Positions 59,801 through 63,105 are shown, counted from the stretch's first letter. The stretch is 64,000 nucleotides of DNA from Tupaia tana (GCA_026018925.1 JAKSZU010000027.1:1818829-1882828); one strand, 5' to 3'. A program made the numbers and translations. Notes: generated by a model not told the origin, from the sequence alone.

Positions 59801-61463
59801 CGAACCCCATTCCCAGACTCCTGAGGAAAACGAGCGGCAGAACTAGACCCCAGGACCTAGGAGCCACGCCTCCGCTGCCGGCCTCGGGAGAGCATCTGCG
59901 TGTGCAGGGAGCTCCGGCACCACCCCAAGAGAAAAGGAACAACGCTGCTGCAGAAATACACTCACCGAGGCCAGGCCGTGGCATGGTGGTTAAGGCAGCT
60001 GGATCCCACATGGCCGACTGCCTAGTTCAATCCTGGACCGGGTAGCATGTGAGCGGGAATGCCCCGAGTCCCGAAGGCAGAAGGGGAGGAGAAGCGAGCC
60101 CATGTGGCCACCTCCCAGAGCGGGTACTTCTCATTTACCCTCTCTCTCCCTCTGTCTCTTCCCGGGGAACACGCATGTATACACACACACGTATACACAC
60201 GCACACACACAAGCATATACACACTCACGCCTATAGGTATATGTGCACTTGAGTTTGCCAAAGGGAAACCATTCACTAGGAGGAGGTCTGTTTTCTGTCG
60301 TCCGTTTGTCCTGTTCCGTTTACTTCTGCTCAGACCTGTAGGACTCCTTCTCTCCGGCACTCCCGGTCTGTCTTTTGCTGTCCCTGCGGTTGCTCCTACT
60401 CCCCGAGGTACTTCAGTTCTTGAAGAGCTGGTCTGGCGCTGTAAATTCTTTCAGGTTTTGTTTATCTGAGAATGTTTTTCTTTTCTTCTCACTTGAAGGA
60501 CAATCTTGCCAGGTATAGCATCCTTGGTTGAAATAGTTTTTCTTTCAGTGTTTTGAACACGTCTTCCCGTTCTTTTCTTGCCTGCCTTGTTTTGGTTGAC
60601 AGGTCTGATGGTGCCTAACAGGACAGCCTTTGTAAGTGACTTGACTTTTCTCTTGCCATTTTTAGAATCTTGTCTTTGTGATTTTTACAATTCTGGCTGA
60701 TGGGAAAATTCATTTGGTATGCTGCAATTATATACAGGGATTGAATATAAACAATTTTTTAATTAAAAAAAAGAAATGATATTTGTCAGGGACAGCAGGT
60801 GGTGTGGTGGTTAAGGTGCTAAACTCCCCCATGGTGGATCGTGGTTTGAGTCCCAGACCTGGTGGCTTGAAACTCACTCTGGGCACATGTGCATGCATTC
60901 CAAAATCCTGAGAGGAGAATGGAGAAGGGACTGAGGCGTGACCACCATCCCCCAGGGGGTGATTTCTCGCTTTCTATCTCTCTGTCTCTCTCTGTCCCTA
61001 CAGAAAAAAAGAAAGAAAGAAAGAGAGAGAGAAAGAAAGGAGAAAGAAGAAAGAAGAAAGAAAGAGAGAAAGAGAGAAAGAGAGGAAGGAAGGAAGGAAG
61101 GAAGGAAGGAAGGAAGGAAGGAAGGAAGGAAGGAGACATACCAGTTTCCTAGGGATGATCACTCTTGGTTTGCAATACATGTAATTCCAGGTCTTTATAG
61201 TTCAACCTATGCTTTGAAAATTGAACTTTTTAGATATTTCTTCACGTCAAGTTTGTTTTTCTAATGCGACAGACTTTTATTGAGAGAGAAGTCTCACCTC
61301 ACAGTACTCGGTGATGATGCAGAAACTGTGTCGCTCCACAAAGCTCGTGTGGAACTTGACGATGGCTGGGTGGTCGAGCCTGGAGAGGAGCTGGGCTTCC
61401 ATATTGGCCTGCACCGTCTCGTCGGGATTTAGTGCTCCGATGGAAATTTCCTTCAGTACCTTT
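15205..61463 (-). CDS. NEK11: NIMA-related kinase NEK11, 5' exons outside the window
   Basis: Eleven coding exons are placed: 61463-61298, 53677-53559, 51173-51109, 49902-49776, 45597-45448, 45367-45289, 42520-42415, 35769-35633, 25433-25373, 19454-19358 and 15562-15205. All have GT/AG sites and compatible phases, and they sum to 487 codons plus TGA after one leading base. They match human NEK11 from about Lys58 to the C-terminal domain. Catalytic Lys (VLKEI), HRD (ILHRDLKSK), DFG and SPE are all intact, so an active kinase is expected. NEK11 is known to promote CDC25A degradation and G2/M arrest after DNA damage, downstream of CHK1, and has a nucleolar pool. Oddities: no exon was found for human residues about 293-431, Ser273 is Ala, and the C-terminal tail is longer than in human. 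The first exons and the glycine loop lie beyond 64000. Confidence 0.95.
15860..16110 (-). mobile_element. tRNA-type SINE
   Basis: A full-length reverse copy: T8 tail, CCTATAGGGCACGTGCACTTG, body with TTCTCCTCCATTCTCCTCTC, complemented B box GGGACTCGAACC, and head ending near GCTGCAGGTCCC. Confidence 0.93.
16111..16140. mobile_element. Mariner-type terminal inverted repeat remnant
   Basis: CCCACAAACTTTTAAAAGTCTCC directly after the SINE nearly matches the end of the mariner-like element at 22011-22135. The SINE probably interrupted or removed the rest of a copy here. Confidence 0.45.
16141..16811. other. NEK11 last-intron sequence
   Basis: Unique intron sequence. No exon or recognised repeat was seen before the 37-bp G-rich array. 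Confidence 0.4.
16812..18162. repeat. G-rich minisatellite, 37-bp unit, about 36 copies
   Basis: The unit starts GGGCTGAGCC(C/G)GGCAGTC and continues GTGGGGGTGGGCCTCCAGA. Variants lack a few bases or duplicate GGCAGTC. It lies in the NEK11 intron between the exons at 19358 and 15562. Four or more G-runs per unit on the plus strand give quadruplex potential; the complementary C-rich strand is the sense strand of NEK11. Confidence 0.95.
18163..18750. other. Intron sequence between two minisatellites
   Basis: Unique NEK11 intron sequence with no recognised element. Confidence 0.4.
18751..19154. repeat. Minisatellite, units of about 48-52 bp, 8 copies
   Basis: Eight units contain AAGGCACCGTCCGGGAGGT and GGGGT(G/A)CCAGCCCT, with either CACCGAGGGGGCGTC or GAGGGTGTGTC as linker. 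The array ends about 200 bp from the NEK11 exon at 19358-19454. Confidence 0.93.
19358..19454 (-). CDS. NEK11: NEK11 exon: penultimate coding exon
   Basis: A split Asp, then TETATTAAADVTPAPTVFHS and VMATARMKSIR with two bases of Glu, aligning with the human DTKTITTMAED...FNSVMARTKMKRMRE segment. The acceptor is GTTCCAG and the donor GA|GTAAGT. It is more diverged than the kinase exons and alanine/threonine-rich. Confidence 0.88.
19650..20465 (+). mobile_element. L1/HAL1-type ORF1 fragment, 5' piece
   Basis: The plus strand carries an old LINE-1-type ORF1. IIGIPEGKE-like GIPEGKETGKGIGNTF, NILAENFPNLER and, in a shifted frame, RRSSASDITAKVVKIKDRE are all hallmarks, preceded by a basic N-terminal stretch. 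ORF1-only structure would fit HAL1, but the 3' part is not clear. It is broken by frame changes and by a SINE at 20470. The 5' boundary is uncertain. Confidence 0.75.
20475..20717 (+). mobile_element. tRNA-type SINE inserted in the L1/HAL1 fragment
   Basis: Head GGCCAGCAGATGACATAGCG, B box GGTTCGAGTCC, a shortened body, a TCTC tract and an A9 tail. A 9-bp near-duplication, GGC(G/A)AGAGA, flanks it at about 20464-20472 and 20723-20731. Confidence 0.88.
20718..20765 (+). mobile_element. L1/HAL1 ORF1 fragment, 3' piece
   Basis: Just past the SINE the plus strand encodes AREThHATHAG-like residues, which continue the ORF1 phrase (AREKxHxTYKG) interrupted at 20465. This supports one LINE remnant split by the SINE. 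Confidence 0.55.
20766..22010. other. NEK11 intron, nothing recognised
   Basis: Unique, moderately AT-rich intron sequence. It may include further LINE remnant just after 20766, but I cannot assign it. Confidence 0.35.
22011..22135. mobile_element. Mariner-like non-autonomous DNA transposon
   Basis: The ends form imperfect inverted repeats: GGGGTCTTCAAAGAAGTTCA on the left, and TTCCCACAAACTTTTAAAGTC on the right. The middle contains TTTTTGCACCAAAATAAACTC. About 125 bp, with no transposase coding capacity. The family call rests on the typical (C)TTTTxGAAGxxC terminal pattern. Confidence 0.65.
22421..22449. repeat. (ATC)n microsatellite
   Basis: About eight ATC repeats, TAATCATCATCATCATCATC, ending in CGCCATCGCC. 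Confidence 0.9.
22455..22975 (+). mobile_element. Ancient L2-like LINE 3' end
   Basis: ACATTCCAGTAATACCAAAC and, further on, CTGTAATTATCTGCCTTCC, GGGAACTCATTAACACAGGG, GAGCTTGTTTTTC and TTTACAGTGCC follow the order of the L2 3' end. It is strongly diverged. Confidence 0.5.
23655..23828 (+). mobile_element. MER20-like hAT-Charlie DNA transposon
   Basis: AGCATCAGCATCTCGGGGA, GTTAAAACACGAATTCTC and CATGTACAGGCGTGAGAACC, ending ACCACTG, match the order of the MER20-type consensus, which ends GAGAACCACTG. It is non-coding and diverged. Confidence 0.6.
23829..24554. other. NEK11 intron, nothing recognised
   Basis: Unique intron sequence without a recognised repeat or exon. Confidence 0.35.
24555..24775 (+). 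mobile_element. Old SINE copy, diverged
   Basis: CCCAGTTCAAGTCCTAGGATC (B box), TGTGCCGGCATGCGTGTGC, a degraded body, and TCTTTGTCTCCACACACCTGA followed by a second TCTGTCTCTC block. The order fits the local SINE. Confidence 0.45.
24888..24950 (+). mobile_element. SINE head fragment
   Basis: GGGACCAGCAGGTGGCGTAGC, an intact-looking A box, then GACTCCCCCGTGGTCGACC and GTTCGAGG. It stops at the B box, so only the tRNA-like head is present. Confidence 0.7.
25373..25433 (-). CDS. NEK11: NEK11 exon: short C-terminal domain exon
   Basis: DSDIAALVRCLEDALGCTSL plus one base, matching human DSDIEALARCLENVLGCTSL. The acceptor is TTTTGACAG and the donor G|GTAAGC. At 61 nt it is easily missed. Confidence 0.92.
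25570..25833 (-). mobile_element. tRNA-type SINE next to a NEK11 exon
   Basis: A full-length reverse copy: C/T-rich tail, GTGCATGCGTTTGCCAGAAAG, conserved body, GACTTGAACTGCAG, and head ending CCAACTGCTGGTCCC. It lies about 140 bp upstream (in transcription) of the exon at 25433. Confidence 0.93.
26692..26880 (+). mobile_element. Short-form tRNA-type SINE
   Basis: Head with GGTGGTACGGTGGTTAAGG and B box GGTTCGAGTCC joins directly to a (TC)n tract at about 26773-26812, without the body between ACTCAC and the G-run hairpin. The tail is AAATTAAAATAAG. The copy at 36453 has the same structure. Confidence 0.85.
26881..27530. other. NEK11 intron, nothing recognised
   Basis: Unique intron sequence before the 38-bp array. 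A short GAAGG run is at about 27061-27080. Confidence 0.35.
27531..28040. repeat. Minisatellite, about 38-bp unit, 14 copies
   Basis: Units contain GCTGGCTTGTATTTGAGTG and the self-complementary TGTGCACACACTC, followed by CACAGGCGT or GCACGTGC(G/A). Lengths vary by a few bases. The alternating purine-pyrimidine core is a candidate for Z-DNA or cruciform structure. Confidence 0.93.
28090..28210 (+). mobile_element. L2-like remnant
   Basis: ACACCTACTGAGCGTTCGCT, ACCGAACGCTGTCCGTAAGG and, near the end, TTCATTCTGGTAGACAGAGA follow the L2 phrase 'acctactgagcgc... cattctagtgggagacag'. Diverged. Confidence 0.45.
28736..29349. repeat. Minisatellite, 46/47-bp unit, 13 copies, with CACGTG and GATA motifs
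   Basis: Each unit contains CCACCCCCTTATCTCAG, (G)GTGCTCCT(T)AGA and GCCACGTGACTTCTAA. All 13 copies keep the CACGTG E-box in the flanks GC-CACGTG-AC and keep TTATCT, which is AGATAA (a GATA site) on the minus strand. It lies in the NEK11 intron between the exons at 35633 and 25433. Confidence 0.95.
29516..30322. repeat. Minisatellite, about 82-84-bp unit, 10 copies, with pol III B boxes
   Basis: Units of 70-84 bp contain GGTTCGAGTCCGGCAG, CCCACCACGTGCTCTTACGC and CTCCTTCAAGCCGCGTCTACG. Eight units carry the canonical B box GGTTCGAGTCC (starts 29587, 29657, 29741, 29825, 29907, 29991, 30157, 30241). The one at 30073 ends TCT and the first (about 29518) starts GC. No A box or tRNA fold accompanies them. 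Confidence 0.95.
30323..31059. other. NEK11 intron, nothing recognised
   Basis: Unique, fairly GC-rich intron sequence. No exon or repeat was recognised. Confidence 0.35.
31060..31296 (-). mobile_element. tRNA-type SINE, diverged
   Basis: GTTTTGCTATAAGGTGCTTGC, GCCAGAGACAGAAAGAGA, a body in which CCCTGGGAGGGTGACCC is locally triplicated, then GGGACTTGAACCATGCAG and a head remnant. Confidence 0.75.
31455..31555 (+). mobile_element. MIR remnant
   Basis: CGGCTCTGCCGCCGACTGGC, CCAGTTAGCCTCTGC and CTTGTGAGACGACACGG follow the MIR core order (gctctgccacttactagc ... taacctctctg). Confidence 0.55.
32064..32331 (-). mobile_element. tRNA-type SINE, young, with target-site duplication
   Basis: A full-length reverse copy with little divergence. 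Direct repeats atgggtgtctttct at 32050-32063 and 32332-32345 flank it. Head, B box complement (GGACTCAAACTGCGG), body, TATAGGGCGCGTGCGC and T-tail are all present. Confidence 0.96.
32780..32892 (+). mobile_element. MIR remnant
   Basis: AGCTGTGTGGCCACAGAAGTG, GCTTCCTCATTGGAAACAGA and AAGAGTAACTACCC match the order of the MIR/MIR3 core. Confidence 0.55.
33347..33588 (+). mobile_element. tRNA-type SINE with target-site duplication
   Basis: A full-length copy. The direct repeats aaaaaggcaagagg lie at 33333-33346 and 33589-33602. B box GGTTCGAGTCC is intact; the A box is altered (ACATAATGG). Confidence 0.95.
33655..33830 (+). mobile_element. MIR/L2-like remnant
   Basis: GCCCTGGGAGGTAGAGGAGG, AGACTCGGGCACAGGGAAG and GGGCAGTCCGACTTCCGG follow the 'gaggaaactgaggcacagag ... 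gcagagccggg' order. Confidence 0.4.
33831..34497. other. NEK11 intron, nothing recognised
   Basis: Unique intron sequence; no exon or repeat was recognised. Confidence 0.35.
34498..34561. mobile_element. Mariner-type MITE, older copy
   Basis: GGTGGTCGGGAAAGTCGTGG, CATGTTTTTTCAGAGGACAC and GTGGCTGTTCTGACGGCC align along their length with the palindromic element at 54675-54740. The inverted-repeat pairing is partly decayed. Confidence 0.5.
35030..35268 (+). mobile_element. tRNA-type SINE, diverged
   Basis: GGGCCGGCAGGTGTCCTGGAGG, TGAGTTCTGGGCCTGGTGGC, body GGGGAGAATGGAGAAGG, GGTGATTTCTCACTTTCC and a TCTG tract. The B box has lost its GGTTCGA start. Confidence 0.8.
35633..35769 (-). CDS. NEK11: NEK11 exon: acidic DSCSEES segment
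   Basis: IPEDPLAAEAYYADTFDSCS then EES and a Glu-rich run, ending GTQQQ. The acceptor is GATCTCAG and the donor CAG|GTACGC. It has 45 full codons against about 53 in human as recalled; the acidic run is shorter and proline/alanine-rich. Confidence 0.93.
36178..36422 (-). mobile_element. tRNA-type SINE
   Basis: TTTTGCTATAGGACGCACGC, body, GGGTTTTGGGCACGCACAC, GGACTTGAACCACAG and a head ending CCACCTGCTGTCCCC. Confidence 0.88.
36453..36612 (+). mobile_element. Short-form tRNA-type SINE
   Basis: Head TCAGCAGGTGGCATGGTGGC and B box GGTTCAAATCC are followed after about 25 bp by TTCTCTCTGTGTC and (TC)n, then GCCTGTGCCCTACAGC. The central body is absent, as in the copy at 26692. Confidence 0.82.
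36613..37526. other. NEK11 intron, nothing recognised
   Basis: Unique intron sequence between SINEs with no recognised element. Confidence 0.35.
37527..37750 (+). mobile_element. tRNA-type SINE with a deleted B box
   Basis: GGGACCAGCAGCGGGCGTAATG, then GTCCCATGTGGTCAGCTTAAAACTCA. The stretch from the B box to CCCGG is missing, so this copy should not be transcribable by pol III. The rest of the body and the CCCTATAGC tail are normal. Confidence 0.88.
37751..38929. other. NEK11 intron, nothing recognised
   Basis: Unique intron sequence; several open frames of 70-120 codons have no recognisable domain. Confidence 0.35.
38930..39162 (-). mobile_element. tRNA-type SINE, diverged
   Basis: TATGCTATAGAGCATGTGTG, GCCAGAGAAAGACAGGGAG, AAATCACCCCGGGGGATGGCC, GACTCGGACCACGG and a head ending GATGCACCTGCTGGC. 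Confidence 0.82.
39820..40066 (+). mobile_element. tRNA-type SINE
   Basis: A full-length copy: GGGACCAGCAGTTGGTGTAA, TTTGAGTCCCGGACCC, conserved body, CCCTATACC and an A-rich tail. Confidence 0.93.
40360..40505 (+). mobile_element. 7SL/Alu-like SINE remnant
   Basis: GCACCCGCCTGTAGACTTAAC, TGCTTGGGAGGCTGAGGCAGG, AGGACTGTGAC and GTGAGACCCTGTCT are the diagnostic phrases of 7SL-derived SINEs. Upstream, CCAGGTTCAAATCCCCAGCC looks like a tRNA B box, so this may be a tRNA/7SL composite. It is the only such copy I saw. Confidence 0.7.
40506..41119. other. NEK11 intron, nothing recognised
   Basis: Unique intron sequence with a short ATT repeat near 40619-40632. Confidence 0.35.
41133..41381 (-). 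mobile_element. tRNA-type SINE with target-site duplication
   Basis: A full-length reverse copy; 13-bp direct repeats caagctgtatttt lie at 41120-41132 and 41382-41394. Low divergence. Confidence 0.95.
41480..41620. repeat. (CA)n microsatellite with CACTCT interruptions
   Basis: A tract of about 140 bp of CA repeats interrupted by CTCACACTCACTCTC-type blocks. Confidence 0.95.
41838..41937 (+). mobile_element. SINE 3' fragment, degraded
   Basis: GGAGAATGAAGAGGACTGCGG, GCATGACCACGCTCCCGG, then GAGTACACGTGCCCCCGGC and AAAAAAAG match the body and tail of the local SINE. The head is missing. Confidence 0.5.
42415..42520 (-). CDS. NEK11: NEK11 exon: acidic linker (human ~432-466)
   Basis: EPTSENLPEPQSVPPADLGQ then LESSVEDTVADTGRD, matching human EPTLENLPESQPIPSMDL. 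The acceptor is CTCCACAAG and the donor G|GTAGGG. It starts in phase 0, so it joins directly in frame to the exon ending at 45289. Confidence 0.9.
43217..43436 (-). mobile_element. tRNA-type SINE, head truncated
   Basis: T12 tail, TTTTCGCTATAGGGCCCGTG, conserved body and GGGATGCGAACCGCGGTCC; it ends just past the B box, so about 60 bp of the head are gone. Confidence 0.92.
43437..44299. other. NEK11 intron where coiled-coil exons were expected
   Basis: Between the exons at 45289 and 42520 I searched for the expected NEK11 segment (LRKLQAADEKARKLKKI and neighbours) and did not find it. A Lys/Glu-rich open stretch on the minus strand near 43790-43930 (ERKADGIVEKKPGEW, then ISKEEELAMSVPG) does not match it. 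Confidence 0.5.
44300..44625. mobile_element. Tigger-family DNA transposon remnant
   Basis: ATCTAAAATCCGAAACACTCC, AAAATCCAAAACGTTGAGCA, GACTTGGGTCCCATCCCCAAG, ATACCTCATTATGTATATAT and a final CATTTTCGGATATGAGGTACC match a non-autonomous Tigger (pogo-type) element, possibly Tigger7. No transposase coding sequence is seen. Confidence 0.7.
44750..45145. repeat. Minisatellite, 41-bp unit, with repeated 5' splice-site consensus
   Basis: Nine to ten units of GGGGAGCCAGGGCCC, ACTCACCTCCC and ACTCCCTCCACTCC. On the minus strand, the NEK11 sense strand, eight units contain AG|GTGAGT, a full consensus 5' splice site. The array starts about 145 nt into the intron that follows the exon ending at 45289. 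Confidence 0.94.
45289..45367 (-). CDS. NEK11: NEK11 exon: kinase C-terminal end
   Basis: MLSKSPALRPSAAEILKVPY then ISAQLQ, human 267-292. The acceptor is CCCTACAG; the donor CAG|GTATTT is weak in positions +4 to +6. It ends in phase 0. The residue aligned with human Ser273, the reported CHK1 phosphorylation site, is Ala (GCA). In the genome the next recognisable exon encodes human residue 432. Confidence 0.93.
45448..45597 (-). CDS. NEK11: NEK11 exon: kinase helices F-G
   Basis: SLACVLFEMCCLTQAFTG through RYPRELNAIME, human 217-265. The acceptor is GTCCTCAG and the donor AG|GTATGG; it starts in phase 2 and leaves two bases of Ser. Confidence 0.96.
45867..46121 (-). mobile_element. tRNA-type SINE
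   Basis: A full-length reverse copy: TTTTCGCTATAGGGTGTGTGC, conserved body, GGGACTCGAACCACGG, and a head ending TCACTGCTGGTCCC. Confidence 0.93.
46122..47371. other. NEK11 intron, AT-rich, nothing recognised
   Basis: The first 450 bp are AT-rich and unique. No exon or recognised repeat was seen. Confidence 0.35.
47372..47613 (-). mobile_element. tRNA-type SINE, older copy
   Basis: GTCATGGGGCATGTGTGCTC, body with TTCTCCTTCATTCCCTCTC, GGGTTTGAACTGTGG, and a head ending CGCCACCTGCTGGCCCC. Confidence 0.88.
48000..48212 (-). mobile_element. tRNA-type SINE, older copy, head damaged
   Basis: TTGTCAGAGGGCAGATGCACTC, CTTCTCCATTTCTCCTTC, AAGCCACTGGGTCTGGTATTC and a shortened head. Confidence 0.8.
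48213..49775. other. NEK11 intron, nothing recognised
   Basis: Unique intron sequence. An A-rich (AAT)n stretch is at about 49104-49125. Confidence 0.35.
49776..49902 (-). CDS. NEK11: NEK11 exon: activation segment
   Basis: It begins with the DFG aspartate (DFGVSRLLMGPCDLATTL) and ends KSDI plus two bases of Trp, human 174-216. The acceptor is CCTCCAG and the donor TG|GTGAGT. TGTPHYMSPEAL (P+1 loop and APE-equivalent) is conserved. Human Ser185 is Pro here. Confidence 0.96.
49932..50194 (-). mobile_element. tRNA-type SINE next to the activation-segment exon
   Basis: A full-length, low-divergence reverse copy. The 10-bp direct repeats ttaatgagta lie at 49922-49931 and 50195-50204. It inserted about 20-30 bp upstream (in transcription) of the NEK11 exon acceptor at 49903. 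Sense-strand intron sequence there consists of the SINE A-tail just before the acceptor region. Confidence 0.96.
50205..51108. other. NEK11 intron, nothing recognised
   Basis: AT-rich unique intron sequence without a recognised element. Confidence 0.35.
51109..51173 (-). CDS. NEK11: NEK11 exon: catalytic loop
   Basis: RILHRDLKSKNIFLKNNLLK plus I, human 153-173, flanked by split codons. The acceptor is TTTGCAG and the donor G|GTAAGT. The HRD aspartate (human Asp158) and the KxxN motif are intact. Confidence 0.96.
51739..52001 (+). mobile_element. tRNA-type SINE, young, 18-bp target-site duplication
   Basis: A near-intact copy: GGGAACCAGCAGTTAGCGTAAT, conserved body and an A15 tail. Direct repeats aaaaagtatacaaatatt are at 51721-51738 and 52002-52019, with no mismatch. 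The B box is GGTTCGCGTCC, which differs from consensus at one base. Confidence 0.97.
52298..52405 (+). mobile_element. SINE head fragment
   Basis: GGACCAGCAGACAGCACACTGG, CGTGGTTCGAGTCCTGGGCCC and GGCTTGAACTCACACCAGC. The body is replaced by unrelated sequence. Confidence 0.75.
52406..53558. other. NEK11 intron, nothing recognised
   Basis: Unique intron sequence with an A23 run at about 53476-53498. Confidence 0.35.
53559..53677 (-). CDS. NEK11: NEK11 exon: start of kinase C lobe
   Basis: GRDLDCKIQEYKEAGKVF through LLLGVAYLHE plus two bases of Arg, human 113-152. The acceptor is TTGTTTCAG and the donor AG|GTATGT. Human Asp117 is replaced by Cys here (LDCKI). Confidence 0.95.
54675..54740. 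mobile_element. Palindromic mariner-type MITE (hairpin)
   Basis: The left arm GGATTGTCGGAAAAGTCATG and the right arm, read on the minus strand as GAGGTTGTCGAAAAGTTATG, pair over about 28 bp around the centre GCATAG. The size and near-perfect palindrome resemble MADE1-type mariner miniatures. A diverged copy is at 34498-34561. Confidence 0.75.
54741..56910. other. NEK11 intron, nothing recognised
   Basis: Unique intron sequence. Open frames of up to 107 codons have no recognisable domain. Confidence 0.35.
56911..57086. repeat. Two-copy tandem duplication, about 88 bp
   Basis: CTCCATTCTCAACCCACCAG starts each copy (about 56911 and 56999) and GGGGTGGGCGGT ends it. The copies differ at only a few positions, so the duplication is recent. 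Confidence 0.9.
57087..58589. other. NEK11 intron, GC-rich, nothing recognised
   Basis: Long overlapping open frames here (up to 183 codons) reflect GC content; no splice-flanked exon or repeat was recognised. Confidence 0.35.
58590..58738 (+). mobile_element. L1 3'-end-like remnant
   Basis: GGCGACAACGGGACCTGGGT, GGAGGGCGTGCGGGAGTTC, then GTCGTTTCAAATAACACTGA and AATAAAAC follow the '...ggtgaatctgggtgaagggtatatgggagttc ... gaaattatttcaaaataaaa' order of old L1 3' ends. Confidence 0.5.
58745..58942 (-). mobile_element. SINE, diverged copy
   Basis: CATGCCACAGGGTATATGCAC, GGAATGGTCACGCCACATCCC, CTCCTGAGACCGGGCACGC, then GTCACCGGGTCCATGTGGGA and a head ending GCCACTGGCTGGCCC. The B-box segment is deleted. 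Confidence 0.75.
58943..59967. other. NEK11 intron, nothing recognised
   Basis: Unique intron sequence; a GA-rich patch near 59627-59655 may be the remnant of a reverse SINE. Confidence 0.35.
59968..60165 (+). mobile_element. SINE, diverged copy
   Basis: GGCCGTGGCATGGTGGTTAAGG, CCTAGTTCAATCCTGGACCGG, AGGGGAGGAGAAGCGAGCCC and a TCTC tract. The body is divergent. Confidence 0.7.
60172..60236. repeat. (CA)n-type microsatellite
   Basis: Mixed ACACAC/GTATAC tract at the end of the preceding SINE. Confidence 0.85.
60435..60775. mobile_element. L1-like remnant
   Basis: TTCTTTCAGGTTTTGTTTATC, CTTGCCAGGTATAGCATCCTTG, TCTTTCAGTGTTTTGAACACG and GACTTTTCTCTTGCCATTTT resemble an old L1 segment. I cannot place it within the element or fix its strand. 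Confidence 0.4.
60787..61002 (+). mobile_element. tRNA-type SINE
   Basis: GGGACAGCAGGTGGTGTGGTGG, GTGGTTTGAGTCCCAGACC, conserved body and a TCTC tract. The CCCTATAG motif has become CCCTACAG and the tail runs into a purine microsatellite. Confidence 0.9.
61003..61134. repeat. (GAAA)n then (GGAA)n microsatellite
   Basis: The SINE A-tail has expanded into about 75 bp of GAAA/GAGA repeats and about 50 bp of pure (AAGG)n. Confidence 0.95.
61298..61463 (-). CDS. NEK11: NEK11 exon: kinase N lobe
   Basis: Human residues 58-112, from KVLKEISIGALNPDETVQAN to FCIITEYCE. The acceptor is CGTTGCAG and the donor GAG|GTGAGA. It has one leading base plus 55 codons and ends in phase 0. It holds the catalytic lysine (VLK, human Lys61), the helix-C region and the hinge (ITEYCE). 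Confidence 0.96.
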
Positions 61464-61975
61464 CTGCAACGAAACATTTAAAAATGCATTTAAAACTAAA
61501 ACAAACCAACCAGCAGACAAACATCACCCACACATTTAACACACACGAGCAAGGGGTGCAGAGCCCCCAGTTACTGCCGGACCGGGACTTACGCACAGGT
61601 CACTGTCACCTGGGCTGGAGGCCTGCCTCCCTCTCCCGGCCAGGGACCTGACTTCCCAAGCCCTCTGACCTCCAACCCATGCCCCAGCTCGAGAGGACAG
61701 ACATGGAGCTAATCGTAAGCGACTCTGCCGGGGTGGCCTCCCTGTGTCTCCAGGTGTTCGGGTGCACTCGGTCCCTCGCGCTGTCTGCTCCAGTATCTGG
61801 GTGTCCTACTCCCCGCGTCTGCTTCCCAGTCCTCTCTCTACTGTGTGTTTACATTATTTATATATAAAATCTCTTCTCTAGATGCGGACTCAAATCTGCC
61901 ATGTGTCTCTCTATATCTCTCTCTCTTTCACTCTCTGCCTCTTTCTATGTCTCTCTGTGTTTGTATAAATGCACA

Positions 61976-62003
61976 CACTCTCTCTCTCTCTCTCTCTCTC
62001 TCT
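61976..62003. repeat. (TC)n microsatellite
   Basis: About 14 TC units within a wider pyrimidine-rich stretch that starts near 61905. Confidence 0.9.
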
Positions 62004-62039
62004 TGCTTATAAAATTTTCAAAACCTATCAACTTAATAT

Positions 62040-62320
62040 GGGAACCAGCAGTTAGCGTAATGGCTATGTTGCTGGACTCCCACGTAGTCGACCGCGGTTC
62101 ACGTCTCGGACCCGGTGGCTTACAACTCACGCCGGGCGCGTGTGCGTGCGTGCCCAAGATTCTGAGAGGAGAATGGAGGAGAAGGGATTGCAGCGTGACC
62201 ATCCCCCCTGGGGGGTGATTTCTCGCTTTCTATCTCTCTGTCTCTCTCTGTCTGTCTGGCGAGCGCACGCGCCCTATAGCGAAAACCTCTCCAAAAAAAA
62301 AAAAAAAAAGGAAAAAAAAA
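62040..62320 (+). mobile_element. tRNA-type SINE, young, 20-bp target-site duplication
   Basis: A complete copy with an interrupted A-rich tail (A17, GG, A10+). The direct repeats aaaacctatcaacttaatat at 62020-62039 and 62321-62340 are identical. With the copy at 51739 it shares GGGAACCAGCAGTTAGCGTAAT and GACCATCCCCCC, so the two belong to one young subfamily. Confidence 0.97.
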
Positions 62321-62340
62321 AAAACCTATCAACTTAATAT

Positions 62341-62954
62341 CAGTAGGATGATTAGTTTCTTTCTTAAGCTATTCTTGGCATATCATAACTCATGCTACCA
62401 ATATTTAGAAAAAAAATTTAAACATTTACAGAGATATTTAAGATCTCTAGCATGCACAAATGGAAGAAAAGCTCATTAAGTCACCCTCGCTTTACTGCAA
62501 AGCTATTTCAGAAAGCAAAGCATTATCCTGCCACTGGGCCACGAGGCCTCAGTAACATCTCCGGCAGTGCATCTCAAAATTCTCCAGGAAATATCGCCAA
62601 CAGCAAAGAAGGGTAAACTCACGTCCCCAAGTAGAACTGACAAAAGTAGGACATGTCTTAGAAATCTCGTGTTTTATATGAAACATTCCTGCAAGAAATA
62701 ATGACATGTTCGTGAAATGAAAAACGTTAACCAGAAAGCACATCGCCGGGAAGCCGTGAAGTCAACTTTACCACGGCCGTACCCGGACCACACCACGCGC
62801 GGCCGCATCTCCCTGTGGTGGCACCGAGACGCAAGGCCACAGCGGTGTTCCGGCTCGTGAGAAGAGCACGGGCCGGAAGCGTGTAACACACCGGCTTTTA
62901 CCAAAGGAAAGCCCGGGACTCCACGCTGCCGAGCTGCTGCCGTCTGCACTCAGC
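62341..62954. other. NEK11 intron, nothing recognised
   Basis: The first 300 bp are AT-rich, then CpG density rises to the GGA/GGC tract. No first NEK11 exon was found here. Confidence 0.35.
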
Positions 62955-63105
62955 AGCCAGGATGCGGAGGAGGCCGGCGGAGGCCGGAGGAGGAGGCCGG
63001 AGGAGGCCGGAGGAGGAGGCCGGAGGAGGCCGGAGGAGGAGGCCGGAGGAGGCCGGAGGAGGAGGCCGGAGGAGGCCGGAGGAGGCCGGCGGAGGCCGGC
63101 AGCCT
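62955..63105. repeat. (GGAGGAGGCC)n-type repeat
   Basis: About 130 bp of GGAGGCCGGAGGAGGAGGCC-type units. Open frames on both strands are low-complexity (proline/serine or glycine/arginine). Confidence 0.93.

Noticed and set aside
24888-62340. tRNA genes suggested by A/B boxes
   Set aside because: The boxes belong to SINE heads. The heads do not make a full cloverleaf and are followed by the SINE body and tail.
62955-63105. NEK11 first exon or promoter at the GGC/GGA-rich tract
   Set aside because: The CpG content is high, but no N-terminal NEK11 sequence or donor site is present and the tract is a simple repeat.
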